Source: Halomonas socia (GTDB lineage: Bacteria > Pseudomonadota > Gammaproteobacteria > Pseudomonadales > Halomonadaceae). Taken from it: DNA of 64,000 bases. The notes under the pieces are model-generated. The model worked only from the letters and a program-made list of their open reading frames with translations, was not told where the DNA came from and did not search any database. Positions within the stretch are counted from its first letter, which is position 1, and each line of letters opens with the position of its first letter. The position numbers and the translations under genes are program-made. Below are positions 50,249 to 58,471 of the stretch, one piece after another. The DNA is taken from positions 3,162,001-3,226,000 of the forward strand of contig NZ_CP048812.1 in the NCBI RefSeq assembly GCF_010977575.1, read 5' to 3'.

Positions 50249-51454
50249 CTACAGACGTTCGTTCAGTAGTGCTGTCAGCGCCGCGTCGCTGAGCACCAGT
50301 GGGTTGGTCTGCATGCTGCCGCCGCGAGCATTGGCCACCACCCGCGGCATATCCTCGGCGTGCATGCCAAAATCGCCGAGCCGCGGCATGTTCAAACGTT
50401 CGCTCCAGTCGCGTAGCGTGGCGACCAGCGCCAGGCGAGCCGTCTCGTCGTCCAGCTCGGGGTTAGCGCTCAGCAGGCGTCCGACGCGGGCGTACTTGCT
50501 GCGTGCCGGGGATGCGGGGGCGTGCTGCTCGAGGGCGGCGAGATTGGCAGCGGTGGCCTCGGCCAGCAGCGTGCCGCACACCGCGCCGTGGGGCATCGGG
50601 AAGAAGGCGCCGAGCGGCGAAGCCAGTCCGTGCACCGCACCAAGCCCGGCCTGGGCCAGGGTGATGCCGGAACTCAGCGAGGCGTAGGCGAGCCGCACAT
50701 GCCCCTCGCTGAGCTCGCCGGGGGCGGCCTGCCATGCGTCCCAGAACCCTTGCTGGAAGGCCTCCATGCCAGCCCAGGCCAGGGCGTCGGTGAAGGCACT
50801 GGCATTCAGCGAGACATAGGACTCCAGCAGCTGGGTCAAGGCGTCCATGGCGTTGGCGGCCAGCTGCGGCTTGGGGCAGCTGACCAGCAGTGTGGGGTCG
50901 ACGAGGGCGATGCGCGGCACCAGCTGAGCGTCGCGAAACGACTTCTTGAAGCCGTCGCGGCCCTGCACGCTGAGCACGGCATTCTTGGTCGCTTCGCTGC
51001 CGGTACCGGCAGTGGTCGGCACTGCGATCATCGGCACCGCCGGGCCCAGATACGCCAGGCCGCGGCCCACGCCCTCGAGGTGATCCATTACCGAATTGCC
51101 GCGACGCAGCAGCCCGGCAATGGCCTTGCCGGCGTCGAGGGCGCTGCCGCCACCGATTGCCACCACCACCTCGATATCGTGCAGATGATACTCGGCGACC
51201 AGCGTATCGACGCGCTGTGGGGAGGGTTCGCCGTCGATGCGCGCATGCTGCCACTCGATGCCCCGAGCCTCTAGCGCCTCGAGCAGTGCCGGCCACTGCG
51301 GTGAGTCGGTAAACGCACGGCGGCCGGTGATCAGCAGTGCGCGACGGCCCAAGCCCCCGACCAGCTCCGGAAGGCGCTGGATGGCTTGGGCGTGCAGGTG
51401 AATCTCGGGCAGTCGCGCAACCTGAACGGCAGGGAAGAGGGGGAGAGTCGGCAT
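50249..51454 (-). CDS. Iron-containing alcohol dehydrogenase
   Basis: A 401-residue group III dehydrogenase. The NAD(P)-binding motif is VVVAIGGGSALDAGKAIAGLL. The family signature is MIAVPTTAGTGSEATKNAVLSV, and the metal ligands come from DALTQLLESYVS, GAVHGLASPLGAFFPMPHGAVCG. It would oxidise primary alcohols or reduce aldehydes; the exact substrate is open. ATG 51454 has AGGA 6 bp upstream. It converges on gntR with a 3-bp gap, so it is not part of the gluconate operon. Confidence 0.9.
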   Translation of the reverse strand: MPTLPLFPAVQVARLPEIHLHAQAIQRLPELVGGLGRRALLITGRRAFTDSPQWPALLEALEARGIEWQHARIDGEPSPQRVDTLVAEYHLHDIEVVVAIGGGSALDAGKAIAGLLRRGNSVMDHLEGVGRGLAYLGPAVPMIAVPTTAGTGSEATKNAVLSVQGRDGFKKSFRDAQLVPRIALVDPTLLVSCPKPQLAANAMDALTQLLESYVSLNASAFTDALAWAGMEAFQQGFWDAWQAAPGELSEGHVRLAYASLSSGITLAQAGLGAVHGLASPLGAFFPMPHGAVCGTLLAEATAANLAALEQHAPASPARSKYARVGRLLSANPELDDETARLALVATLRDWSERLNMPRLGDFGMHAEDMPRVVANARGGSMQTNPLVLSDAALTALLNERL

Positions 51455-51634
51455 GGGAGTCCTGATCGGTGCATGGAAACAAGTTGACTGCAGCATAGGG
51501 CAGTCGGCAAGCGCTGACACTCGCGGCCATCAACGGGCAGGGCGGGGCGACTTCCGCTAGTCTATGCTGCAGTGCGGCAGCAAAGGTGCTCCGCCTGCTA
51601 CTACAGGATTGCCACGCACAAGGAGAGGGGCGAG

Positions 51635-52408
51635 ATGGCCCACGCATTTTCACTGCACGGCAAGGTCGGCATCGTTACCGGCCTGGCCAATAGCGACAGC
51701 ATCGCCTACGGCTGTGCGCGAGCCTGTCACGAGGCGGGTGCCGAGCAGATCGTCAGCTATGCCTCGCCCAGGGCGGAGCGCTTCGTTGCACCGCTGGCCG
51801 CGGAGCTTGGCGTGCCCGAGCTGATCTGCTGCGACGTTCAGGACGATGCCCAGCTCGAGGCGTTGTTCAGGCGGGCCGCCGAGCGCTGGGGGCGGCTAGA
51901 CTTCGTGGTGCACTCGATTGCCTACGCGCCGCTGGAGGATCTGCACGGCCGCGTGGTCGACTGCTCCCGGGACGGCTTCGCCTTAGCCATGGACCTCTCC
52001 TGCCACTCCTTCATCCGCATGGCGCGGCTTGCCGAGCCGCTGATGCGCGATGGCGGCAGCCTGATCTGCATGTCCTACTACGGCGCCGACAAGGTGGTCG
52101 ACAACTACAACCTGATGGGGCCGGTCAAGGCCGCGCTGGAGTCGGCGACCCGCTATCTGGCCGCTGAACTGGGGCCGGCCGGCATTCGTGTGAACGCGGT
52201 GTCGCCGGGGGCGATCCGTACCCGTGCCGCCTCCGGGCTAAAGGATTTCGACGCCCTGGTAAGCGACGGCGAGGCGCGCTCGCCGCTGCGTCGTCTGGCT
52301 AGCGTCGATGAAGTCGGCCAGTCGGTGGTCTATCTTTCGTCTGCGGCCGGCGCCGCGCTGACCGGCACCACGCTCTACGTGGATGCCGGCCATCACATCA
52401 GGGCATGA
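51635..52408 (+). CDS. FabI-like enoyl-ACP reductase (SDR)
   Basis: A 257-residue short-chain reductase of the FabI type. The atypical Rossmann motif is GIVTGLANSDSIAYGCARA, with VHSIAYAPLEDLHGRVVD as in FabI. The active-site Tyr and Lys are in NYNLMGPVKAALESATRYLAAELGP, where FabI has YxxxxxK (Y-N-L-M-G-P-V-K). The C-terminus, VYLSSAAGAALTGTTLYVDAGHHI, is family-typical. ATG 51635 is chosen for its closeness to the family start and an AGAGG nearby. It overlaps the MaoC-PTA gene by 4 bp, so the operon is tight. Confidence 0.88.
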   Translation: MAHAFSLHGKVGIVTGLANSDSIAYGCARACHEAGAEQIVSYASPRAERFVAPLAAELGVPELICCDVQDDAQLEALFRRAAERWGRLDFVVHSIAYAPLEDLHGRVVDCSRDGFALAMDLSCHSFIRMARLAEPLMRDGGSLICMSYYGADKVVDNYNLMGPVKAALESATRYLAAELGPAGIRVNAVSPGAIRTRAASGLKDFDALVSDGEARSPLRRLASVDEVGQSVVYLSSAAGAALTGTTLYVDAGHHIRA

Positions 52409-53829
52409 CCATGAGCGACGCGCAAACATCCCGCGATGACGATATCGAGAATCGCACCTTCGACGAGATCCAGGTCGGCGACAGCGCCTCTATCCAAAAG
52501 CGCCTGACCCTGGAGGACATCAAGCTGTTCGCCATCATGTCCGGCGACATCAACCCCGCTCACGTCGATGAGGACTATGCCAAGAGCTCGCGTTTCCAGG
52601 AGGTGATCGCCCATGGCATGTGGGGCGGGGCGCTGATCTCTACCGTGCTGGGTACCGAATTGCCGGGGCCTGGCACTATTTATGTCGGGCAGTCGCTGCG
52701 CTTTCTGGCGCCGGTGCGGCTTGGCGACGTGCTCACCGTCAGCGTCAAGGTGCGCGACAAGGATGCGCGAAGCTCGCGCATCACCTTCGACTGCCGTTGC
52801 GCCAACCAGAAGGGTGAGAGCGTCATCGAAGGCGAAGCGGAGGTCGTGGCGCCGCGAGAGAAGGTGCGCCGGCGGCGTGCGGTGATGCCGCAGTTGCGCC
52901 TGGCGGAGCGGGGCCACCTGCATGAGCTGTTGAATGCCGCCGAGCATACTGAGCCGCTGACCATGGCGGTGGTGCATCCGGTCGACGAGGTCTCGATCAA
53001 GGGTGCCTGGGAGGCTGCCAGCAAGGGCTTCATCAGCCCGCTGCTGGTGGGGCCGGAAGCGCGCATTCGTGCTGCCGCCGAGGCGGCAGAGGTCGATATC
53101 GATGGCTTCGAGCTGATCGCCACGCAGCACAGCCACGCCGCCGCCGAGCAGGCCGTGGCGCTGGTTCGCGAGGGGCGCGCCAATGCCCTCATGAAGGGCG
53201 CGCTACACACCGAGGAACTGCTGCATGCGGTGGTCTCGCGCAGCACTGGCCTGCGTACCGGGCGGCGGCTGAGCCATGTGATGGCCTTCGACGTGCCCAC
53301 CTATCCACGTCCGCTGTTCATCACCGACGCGGCGATTAATATCGCGCCGGGTCTCGAGGTCAAGCGCGATATCGTGCAGAACGCCATCGAGCTGGCCCAC
53401 GCGGTCGGCATCGAACTGCCAAAGGTAGCGCTGCTGTCGGCGGTGGAGACGATCAATCCACGCCTGGCCTCGACCCTGGATGCCGCGGCGCTGTGCAAGA
53501 TGGCCGAGCGCGGGCAGATCAGCGGCGGGCTCCTCGATGGGCCGCTGGCCTTCGACAACGCCATCTCGATGGATGCCGCCAAGTGCAAGAGCATCGACTC
53601 GGCGGTGGCCGGCCAGGCCGATATCCTGGTGGCGCCCGATCTCGAGGCAGCCAATATGCTGATGAAGCAGCTGACCCACCTGGCCGATGCCAGCGGTGCC
53701 GGCCTGGTCATGGGGGCGCAGGTACCCATCGTGCTGACCAGCCGCGCCGACGATGCCATCACCCGGCTGGCGTCCTGCGCGCTGGCGCTGCTGGTGGCGT
53801 GCCATCAGCGCCAGGCGGATGTGCCATGA
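52405..53829 (+). CDS. MaoC-like hydratase fused to phosphate acetyl/butyryltransferase
   Basis: A 474-residue fusion. Residues about 15-150 form a MaoC hot-dog domain, with the hydratase motif IMSGDINPAHVDEDYAKSSRFQEVIAHGMWGGALISTVLG (Asp, His) and IYVGQSLRFLAPVRLGD. Residues about 175-474 are a phosphate acyltransferase: GHLHELLNAAEHTEPLTMAVVHP, MKGALHTEELLHAVV, HVMAFDVPTYPRPLFITDAAINIAP and QISGGLLDGPLAFDNAISMDAAK. It would hydrate a crotonyl-like CoA and convert acyl-CoA to acyl phosphate. Start ATG 52405 overlaps the fabI-like stop (ATGA); ATG 52411 is also possible. It overlaps the kinase gene by 4 bp. Confidence 0.93.
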   Translation: MTMSDAQTSRDDDIENRTFDEIQVGDSASIQKRLTLEDIKLFAIMSGDINPAHVDEDYAKSSRFQEVIAHGMWGGALISTVLGTELPGPGTIYVGQSLRFLAPVRLGDVLTVSVKVRDKDARSSRITFDCRCANQKGESVIEGEAEVVAPREKVRRRRAVMPQLRLAERGHLHELLNAAEHTEPLTMAVVHPVDEVSIKGAWEAASKGFISPLLVGPEARIRAAAEAAEVDIDGFELIATQHSHAAAEQAVALVREGRANALMKGALHTEELLHAVVSRSTGLRTGRRLSHVMAFDVPTYPRPLFITDAAINIAPGLEVKRDIVQNAIELAHAVGIELPKVALLSAVETINPRLASTLDAAALCKMAERGQISGGLLDGPLAFDNAISMDAAKCKSIDSAVAGQADILVAPDLEAANMLMKQLTHLADASGAGLVMGAQVPIVLTSRADDAITRLASCALALLVACHQRQADVP

Positions 53830-55025
53830 AACTGGTATTGGTGTTGAACAGCGGCTCATCGAGCCTCAAGTTCGCACTGTTCGAGGCGTCCGCGGCCACC
53901 ACGCCTGATGCCTTGCCCGCGCTGCTGAGCGGGCAGATCAGCGGGCTCGGCGCTGCGCCGCGCTGGCAGCTCGACGCCGGCCCCGGGCGGCCACGCGAGG
54001 AGCATGCGCTGACACTTGCCGGCGACGGCGATGACGCTCAACAGCAGGCGGCCCTGGACTATCTGCTCGACTGGCTGGAGGCCGAGGTTGGCTGGCAGCG
54101 TCTTGCCGCGGTGGGGCATCGCATCGTCCACGGTGGCGTGCACTACCGTGAGGCGATCCGTATCGATACAGAAACTCTGGCAGCGCTCGAGGCGCTGACG
54201 CCGCTGGCGCCGCTGCATCAACCCTACTGCCTGGCACCGGTAAGCGCGCTGGCAGAGCGCTGTTCCGGTCTGATGCAGGTCGCTTGCTTCGATACCGCTT
54301 TTCACGCCGCTCAGCCGCCGCTGGCCCAGCGCTTTGCGCTGCCGCAGCGCTTCCACGACGCGGGTATGCGCCGCTACGGCTTCCATGGACTCAGCTACGA
54401 CTATGTTAGCCGACGGCTCAGCGAGGAGCTGGGCGGTCAGCCCGGGGAACGGGTGGTCATCGCTCACCTCGGCAGCGGGGCGAGCCTATGTGCTATCGAC
54501 CGGGGGCGTAGCCTGGCCTCGAGCATGGGCTTTACCGCACTGGATGGGTTGATGATGGGCACTCGCAGCGGCAGTCTCGACCCCGGCCTGGTGCTGCACC
54601 TGATTCAGCAGTGCGGCATGAGTGCCGCTGAGGTAGAGCGACTGTTGTACCGCCAGGCCGGGCTATTGGGAGTGTCCGGCATCAGCGCCGACATGCGCGA
54701 GCTGCTGGTCAGCAGCGAGCCGGCCGCGCGGCTGGCCGTCGAGCTGTTCGTGTATCGCATCGTGCGCGAGATTGGCAGCCTGGCGGCGGCGCTGGGCGGT
54801 CTCGACCATCTGGTGTTCACCGCTGGGATCGGTGAGCGTGGCGACCCGGTACGCGCCGCGATCGTCGATGGCTGTGACTGGCTGGGGGCGCGTCTCGACG
54901 CGGCCGCCAACCGCGCTCATGCCACCTCGATTGCCGGCGCCAAGAGCACCATCGGGCTGTGGGTGCTGGCCACCGATGAGGCGCGCATGATCGCCTGGCA
55001 GACGAGGGCACTGCTGGCAGCCTGA
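53826..55025 (+). CDS. Acetate/propionate kinase
   Basis: A 399-residue kinase of the AckA family, forming ATP from acyl phosphate and ADP. Signatures are LVLNSGSSSLKFALF, VGHRIVHGGVHYREA, RRYGFHGLSYDYVSRRL, IAHLGSGASLCAI, TALDGLMMGTRSGSLDPG and VFTAGIGERGDPVRAAI. The ATG overlaps the upstream fusion gene stop (ATGA). Because the partner is a phosphate acetyl/butyryl-type transferase, the true acyl group may be acetyl, propionyl or butyryl. Last gene of the three-gene operon. Confidence 0.95.
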   Translation: MKLVLVLNSGSSSLKFALFEASAATTPDALPALLSGQISGLGAAPRWQLDAGPGRPREEHALTLAGDGDDAQQQAALDYLLDWLEAEVGWQRLAAVGHRIVHGGVHYREAIRIDTETLAALEALTPLAPLHQPYCLAPVSALAERCSGLMQVACFDTAFHAAQPPLAQRFALPQRFHDAGMRRYGFHGLSYDYVSRRLSEELGGQPGERVVIAHLGSGASLCAIDRGRSLASSMGFTALDGLMMGTRSGSLDPGLVLHLIQQCGMSAAEVERLLYRQAGLLGVSGISADMRELLVSSEPAARLAVELFVYRIVREIGSLAAALGGLDHLVFTAGIGERGDPVRAAIVDGCDWLGARLDAAANRAHATSIAGAKSTIGLWVLATDEARMIAWQTRALLAA

Positions 55026-55118
55026 ACCATTCCCCGCAGTGATTTGTGACGGGGGTTGAACCTTGAGGGTGTGGCGCCATCTATTCAGCACGTTCGCATT
55101 CGTTCCAGGAGGGTAACG

Positions 55119-55805
55119 ATGAAGATTCTGATGGTTCTGACCTCGCACGATGCCATGGGGGATACCGGTCACAAGACCGGCTTCTGGCTCGAGGAGTTTG
55201 CCGCTCCCTACTATGTCTTCAAGGACGCCGGTGTCGACGTGACCCTGGCCTCGCCCAAGGGCGGCCAGCCGCCGGTAGACCCCAACTCCACTCAAGAGGA
55301 CGCCCTTACCGCCGAGACGCGGCGCTTCGAGTCGGACCACGACGCCAAGGCTCAGCTGGCCAGCACCCTGCGGTTGGATGCGGTCAATGCCGCTGACTAC
55401 GACGCCATCTTCTACCCCGGTGGCCACGGTCCGCTGTGGGACCTCACCGACAACCCCGATTCGCTGCGCCTGATCGAGGCCTTCATTGCTGCCGACAAGC
55501 CGGTGGGTGCGGTATGCCACGCGCCCACGGTGCTGCTCAAGGTCAGGGCCGCCAATGGCGAGCCGCTGGTCAAGGGCAAGCGAGTCACGGGATTCGCCAA
55601 CAGCGAGGAGGACGCCGTCGGCCTGAGCGAGGTGGTGCCGCATCTGCTCGAGGATGAGCTCAAGCGTCTGGGCGGCGACTATCTGCGCAGCGTCGATGAC
55701 TTCGCCCCCTATCAGGTCAATGACGGCCTGCTGGTCACCGGCCAGAACCCGGCCTCGAGCGCCCCCACTGCGGCGCTGTTGCTGGAACAGTTGCAAGGCC
55801 GCTGA
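55119..55805 (+). CDS. DJ-1/PfpI family protein (Hsp31-like)
   Basis: A 228-residue protein of the class I glutamine amidotransferase-like fold. The nucleophile is Cys133 in KPVGAVCHAPTVLL, followed by His134, and a Glu is near KTGFWLEEFAAPYYVF. This matches Hsp31/YhbO-type proteins, reported as glyoxalase III or deglycase-like. The gene has a strong ribosome binding site (CCAGGAGGG, 6-8 bp upstream of ATG 55119). It is 93 bp after the acyl kinase gene and probably has its own promoter. Confidence 0.88.
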   Translation: MKILMVLTSHDAMGDTGHKTGFWLEEFAAPYYVFKDAGVDVTLASPKGGQPPVDPNSTQEDALTAETRRFESDHDAKAQLASTLRLDAVNAADYDAIFYPGGHGPLWDLTDNPDSLRLIEAFIAADKPVGAVCHAPTVLLKVRAANGEPLVKGKRVTGFANSEEDAVGLSEVVPHLLEDELKRLGGDYLRSVDDFAPYQVNDGLLVTGQNPASSAPTAALLLEQLQGR

Positions 55806-55922
55806 GGCGCGACCGTTTCTCTGCGGTGAACGATGCATTCACCGTCGTGGCGCTGTGCCAGCGTCGATAAGCCGCTAGGCTGGTTGCATGGAATTTCCGG
55901 ATCACCACGAGGGATATACGAT

Positions 55923-56489
55923 ATGTGGCGCAACAGCACCAGGGGGTGGGGGCTAGTGGCCATCCTGCTGCACTGGCTCAGTGCTGCAGTCATCATTGGC
56001 CTGTTCGCCCTGGGCTGGTGGATGACCGGGCTCAGCTATTTCGATAGCTGGTACAACCTGGGGCCGTGGTGGCACCGCTCGCTGGGCGTACTGCTACTGC
56101 TGGCGACGCTGCTGCGAGTGGCATGGCGACTCATCCAGCCCACGCCGCAGGCACAGGGACATCGCTTCGAGCGTATGGCGGCCCATGCCGGGCACATCCT
56201 GCTGTACGTGCTGCTGATGGTAGTGCTGATCAGTGGCTACATGATCTCTACCGCCAACGGTCGCGGCATCAGCGTGTTCGGCTGGTTCGAGGCGCCGGCG
56301 ATCCTGCATGGTCTGCCCAACCAGGCTAGTGTGGCGGGCAACGTACACTGGTACAGCGCCCTGGCACTGATGATTCTCGCTGCCGGCCACGCCCTGGCTG
56401 CCTGCAAGCACCATTTCATCGACCGGCACGATACCCTGGTACGCATGCTGCGACCGCGGGTCGGTCAACCCAAGCTTCCCGCCAAGTGA
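55923..56489 (+). CDS. Cytochrome b561 (YceJ-like)
   Basis: A 188-residue membrane protein with four helices. Candidate haem ligands are LVAILLHWLSAAVIIGLFALG, WWHRSLGVLLLLATLLRVAWRLI, HAGHILLYVLLMVVLISGYM and VHWYSALALMILAAGHALAACKHHFIDRHDTLVRML. It resembles YceJ, the usual partner of YceI, which follows 29 bp downstream. ATG 55923 has GAGG upstream; a longer frame from 55833 adds 30 unlikely residues. Confidence 0.9.
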   Translation: MWRNSTRGWGLVAILLHWLSAAVIIGLFALGWWMTGLSYFDSWYNLGPWWHRSLGVLLLLATLLRVAWRLIQPTPQAQGHRFERMAAHAGHILLYVLLMVVLISGYMISTANGRGISVFGWFEAPAILHGLPNQASVAGNVHWYSALALMILAAGHALAACKHHFIDRHDTLVRMLRPRVGQPKLPAK

Positions 56490-56518
56490 GCGGGCAACTA
56501 CGCTACGGAGACATTGGA

Positions 56519-57103
56519 ATGTTGAAGAAGACCGCACTGCTGACTGCCATCGGCGCCGCTGCCCTGGTACCGCTGAGCCAGGTCCAGGCCGACGACTATG
56601 TGATCGACATCGAAGGCCAGCACGCCTTCGTGCAGTTCAAGATCAACCACCTCGGCTACTCCTACATTCTCGGCACTTTCCGCGATTTCAGCGGTGAGTT
56701 CAGCTATGACCCCGACGATCTCGAGGCCTCCAGTGTTGCCCTCGACGTCGACGTGACCAGCCTGGATACCAACCACGCAGAGCGCGATCGTCATATTCTT
56801 AGCGACGACTTCCTCGATGCCGACCAGTACCCCGAGGCGAGCTTCGTTTCCACCGGCTTCGAACCGGGTGACGACGGCGAAGGCGTGCTGAGCGGTGAGC
56901 TCACCCTCAAGGGTGAAACCCGCGAGATCGAGATGCCGGTGACACTGATGGGTGAAGGCGAAGACCCGTGGGGCGCCTATCGCGCCGGCTTCGAGGGTTC
57001 GACCATGCTTACGCTCGAGGACTACGGCATCGATATGAGCGACTTCCCCGAGTCGATGCACGAGCTCGAGCTATACGTGACCTTCGAGGGTATTCGTCAG
57101 TAA
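56519..57103 (+). CDS. yceI: YceI family periplasmic lipid-binding protein
   Basis: A 194-residue exported protein. The signal peptide ends near VQA (residue 24). The YceI lipocalin-like barrel shows in YVIDIEGQHAFVQFKINHLGYSYILGTFRDFSGEF, then ASSVALDVDVTSLDTNHAERDRHILSDDFLDADQYPEASFVST, and GELTLKGETREIEMPVTLMGEG. YceI proteins bind isoprenoid chains in the periplasm and are often alkaline-induced. It forms an operon with the cytochrome b561 gene and ends at a strong terminator. Confidence 0.95.
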   Translation: MLKKTALLTAIGAAALVPLSQVQADDYVIDIEGQHAFVQFKINHLGYSYILGTFRDFSGEFSYDPDDLEASSVALDVDVTSLDTNHAERDRHILSDDFLDADQYPEASFVSTGFEPGDDGEGVLSGELTLKGETREIEMPVTLMGEGEDPWGAYRAGFEGSTMLTLEDYGIDMSDFPESMHELELYVTFEGIRQ

Positions 57104-57126
57104 ATACGACGTTTCGATGCCTTGGT

Positions 57127-57159
57127 AAAACGCCCCGACGCAGAGCGTCGGGGCGTTTT
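57127..57159. terminator. Intrinsic terminator after yceI (bidirectional)
   Basis: A perfect 15-bp stem, AAAACGCCCCGACGC / GCGTCGGGGCGTTTT, encloses an AGA loop. T and A runs on both sides allow it to work in both directions, so it also insulates the convergent dioxygenase gene. Confidence 0.9.
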
Positions 57160-57209
57160 CGTTGGTGGGTGTCGAGACTGCAATGTCCGCGCGCCAGGCG
57201 GCATGCAAG

Positions 57210-57240
57210 AAGCCGGCGCACTCGTTGAGTGAGCCGGCTT
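57210..57240. terminator. Second hairpin between yceI and the dioxygenase gene
   Basis: AAGCCGGC-G-CACTC / GAGTG-A-GCCGGCTT is a 13-bp stem with one mismatch and a GTT loop. It lies 46 bp after the dioxygenase stop and probably terminates that minus-strand gene. Confidence 0.65.
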
Positions 57241-57285
57241 TGGGAGAGCATGCATCGGGGACCAGCCTGGCTAGCGGGTCAGCGG

Positions 57286-58080
57286 TCAGTGACCTTCGTT
57301 GAGCACCGCATCAGGGAAGTGACGACGCAGCATCTTGTTCTGGAAGGCGTCGATGAAGCGGCTGTTGATGATGATGATAAAGCGCTCATAGGGCTTGTCG
57401 CGATCATCCTGGGTCATGCCATCGGCGCCGTGGAACAGCTTGTCGTCGCGAATATGCAGGATGTCGCCCGGTGTCAGCACCTGTTTGGTGAGCGGTTGAG
57501 TACCGGCCTTGTCGGCGAACAGCAGGCTGTTGGCCCCGCTGACGTTGTCGCGGCTCACCACCATGATACTGAGGTGCTTGCAGCCATCGGAGTGAATGCC
57601 CTGGCCCTGCAGCGGGTCGAGCGGTTCGCTGCCGCGCATGCCGGTGATCTGCATCAGGATCGGTTCACGGGCCCTGATCGCCCACAGCTTGGCCCACGCC
57701 TTGACGAAGGCCTTGACGTCGCTACGCTCGACGAAGGACGCTTCCAGGCCGGGATAGTAGCGCAGTACGTCGGCCATGCTGTCGGCATCATTGAACATCC
57801 CTCCTTGTGCCATCGGGCAGTCGCCCATGACCTCGACCTCGTCGCGGTCGTTGAGCATCAACCAGGCCATGCGCTTCCAGCGCTGGTTGACATAGGGGTC
57901 GCGGGGCAGGTCGGCGAGATAGCCCTGCCAGGCCGGCAGGTCGATCTGCGCGCGCACGTCGGTGACGCTCCAGTGCTGCTCGGCCAGCTCGTTGTGCACC
58001 GCGGGTTGCCAGTAGCTGCGCGCGAAGTCGAAGGGCATGCTGGTGACGTCGTAACCGTGCTTGAGGCTTTCCTGTTTCAT
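57286..58080 (-). CDS. 2-oxoglutarate/Fe(II) dioxygenase, amino-acid hydroxylase-like
   Basis: A 264-residue enzyme of the 2OG-Fe dioxygenase_2 family, which includes free-amino-acid hydroxylases such as the isoleucine dioxygenase of Bacillus thuringiensis. The Fe(II) ligands are His163, Asp165 (GQGIHSDGCKHLS) and His217 (KLFHGADGMTQD); Arg233 (YERFIIIINSRF) would bind the oxoglutarate carboxylate. It is not ectoine hydroxylase, which is a PhyH-type protein. It stands alone behind an AT-rich upstream region, so it is separately regulated; the substrate is unknown. Confidence 0.85.
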   Translation of the reverse strand: MKQESLKHGYDVTSMPFDFARSYWQPAVHNELAEQHWSVTDVRAQIDLPAWQGYLADLPRDPYVNQRWKRMAWLMLNDRDEVEVMGDCPMAQGGMFNDADSMADVLRYYPGLEASFVERSDVKAFVKAWAKLWAIRAREPILMQITGMRGSEPLDPLQGQGIHSDGCKHLSIMVVSRDNVSGANSLLFADKAGTQPLTKQVLTPGDILHIRDDKLFHGADGMTQDDRDKPYERFIIIINSRFIDAFQNKMLRRHFPDAVLNEGH

Positions 58081-58393
58081 GGTCGTTTCCTTTCTGAATC
58101 GAGGCCGAAATCCGGATGACTCGGCGTGGATTGGGTACTACACGAAACAGAATGAAAACAAATGAAAAATAATGTCAACAAAACGTGCTCTGTGTAGAAA
58201 TTTCGTCATATCGCGCACAGGTGGCTACTATTAGGTCAGTCAGCCGGTGTGTAATGGGCTAACTCATTGACGGAGGACGGGTCTGCAGGGTCGCTGCCCG
58301 CTGCGCCAGGAGGCGAAGCCATGTAAGATTGGCTCATGAAATTGATGCGCCCGCCCGTGGGGATATTCGGGTAGCGCTGCAGGAGAGCACATC
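58081..58393. other. AT-rich divergent promoter region
   Basis: A locally AT-rich stretch (58130-58200) lies between the dioxygenase and the GGDEF/EAL gene. For the minus strand a perfect -35 TTGACA sits at 58173-58178, but no strong -10 follows. For the plus strand, TCGTCA (58203-58208) and TACTAT (58226-58231) at 17-bp spacing make a moderate promoter. No other gene is seen here. Confidence 0.4.
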
Positions 58394-58471
58394 TTGTATA
58401 AGCGACAACGATCGCGCAGCGGCCTATTACCTAGCCTGGTGCTGCTACTGGCGTTGCTGGGGGGGTACTGA
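58394..58471 (+). CDS. Short upstream ORF, likely the split N-terminus of the GGDEF/EAL protein
   Basis: TTG 58394 has an excellent ribosome binding site (AGGAGAG, 6 bp upstream) and encodes 25 residues, LYKRQRSRSGLLPSLVLLLA followed by LLGGY: a basic start and a membrane helix. It stops in TGATG, overlapping the ATG 58471. A run of seven G (58459-58465) lies near its end. One more G would join it in frame to the long gene and yield a protein with two N-terminal membrane helices. See the finding on this tract. Confidence 0.5.
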   Translation: MYKRQRSRSGLLPSLVLLLALLGGY

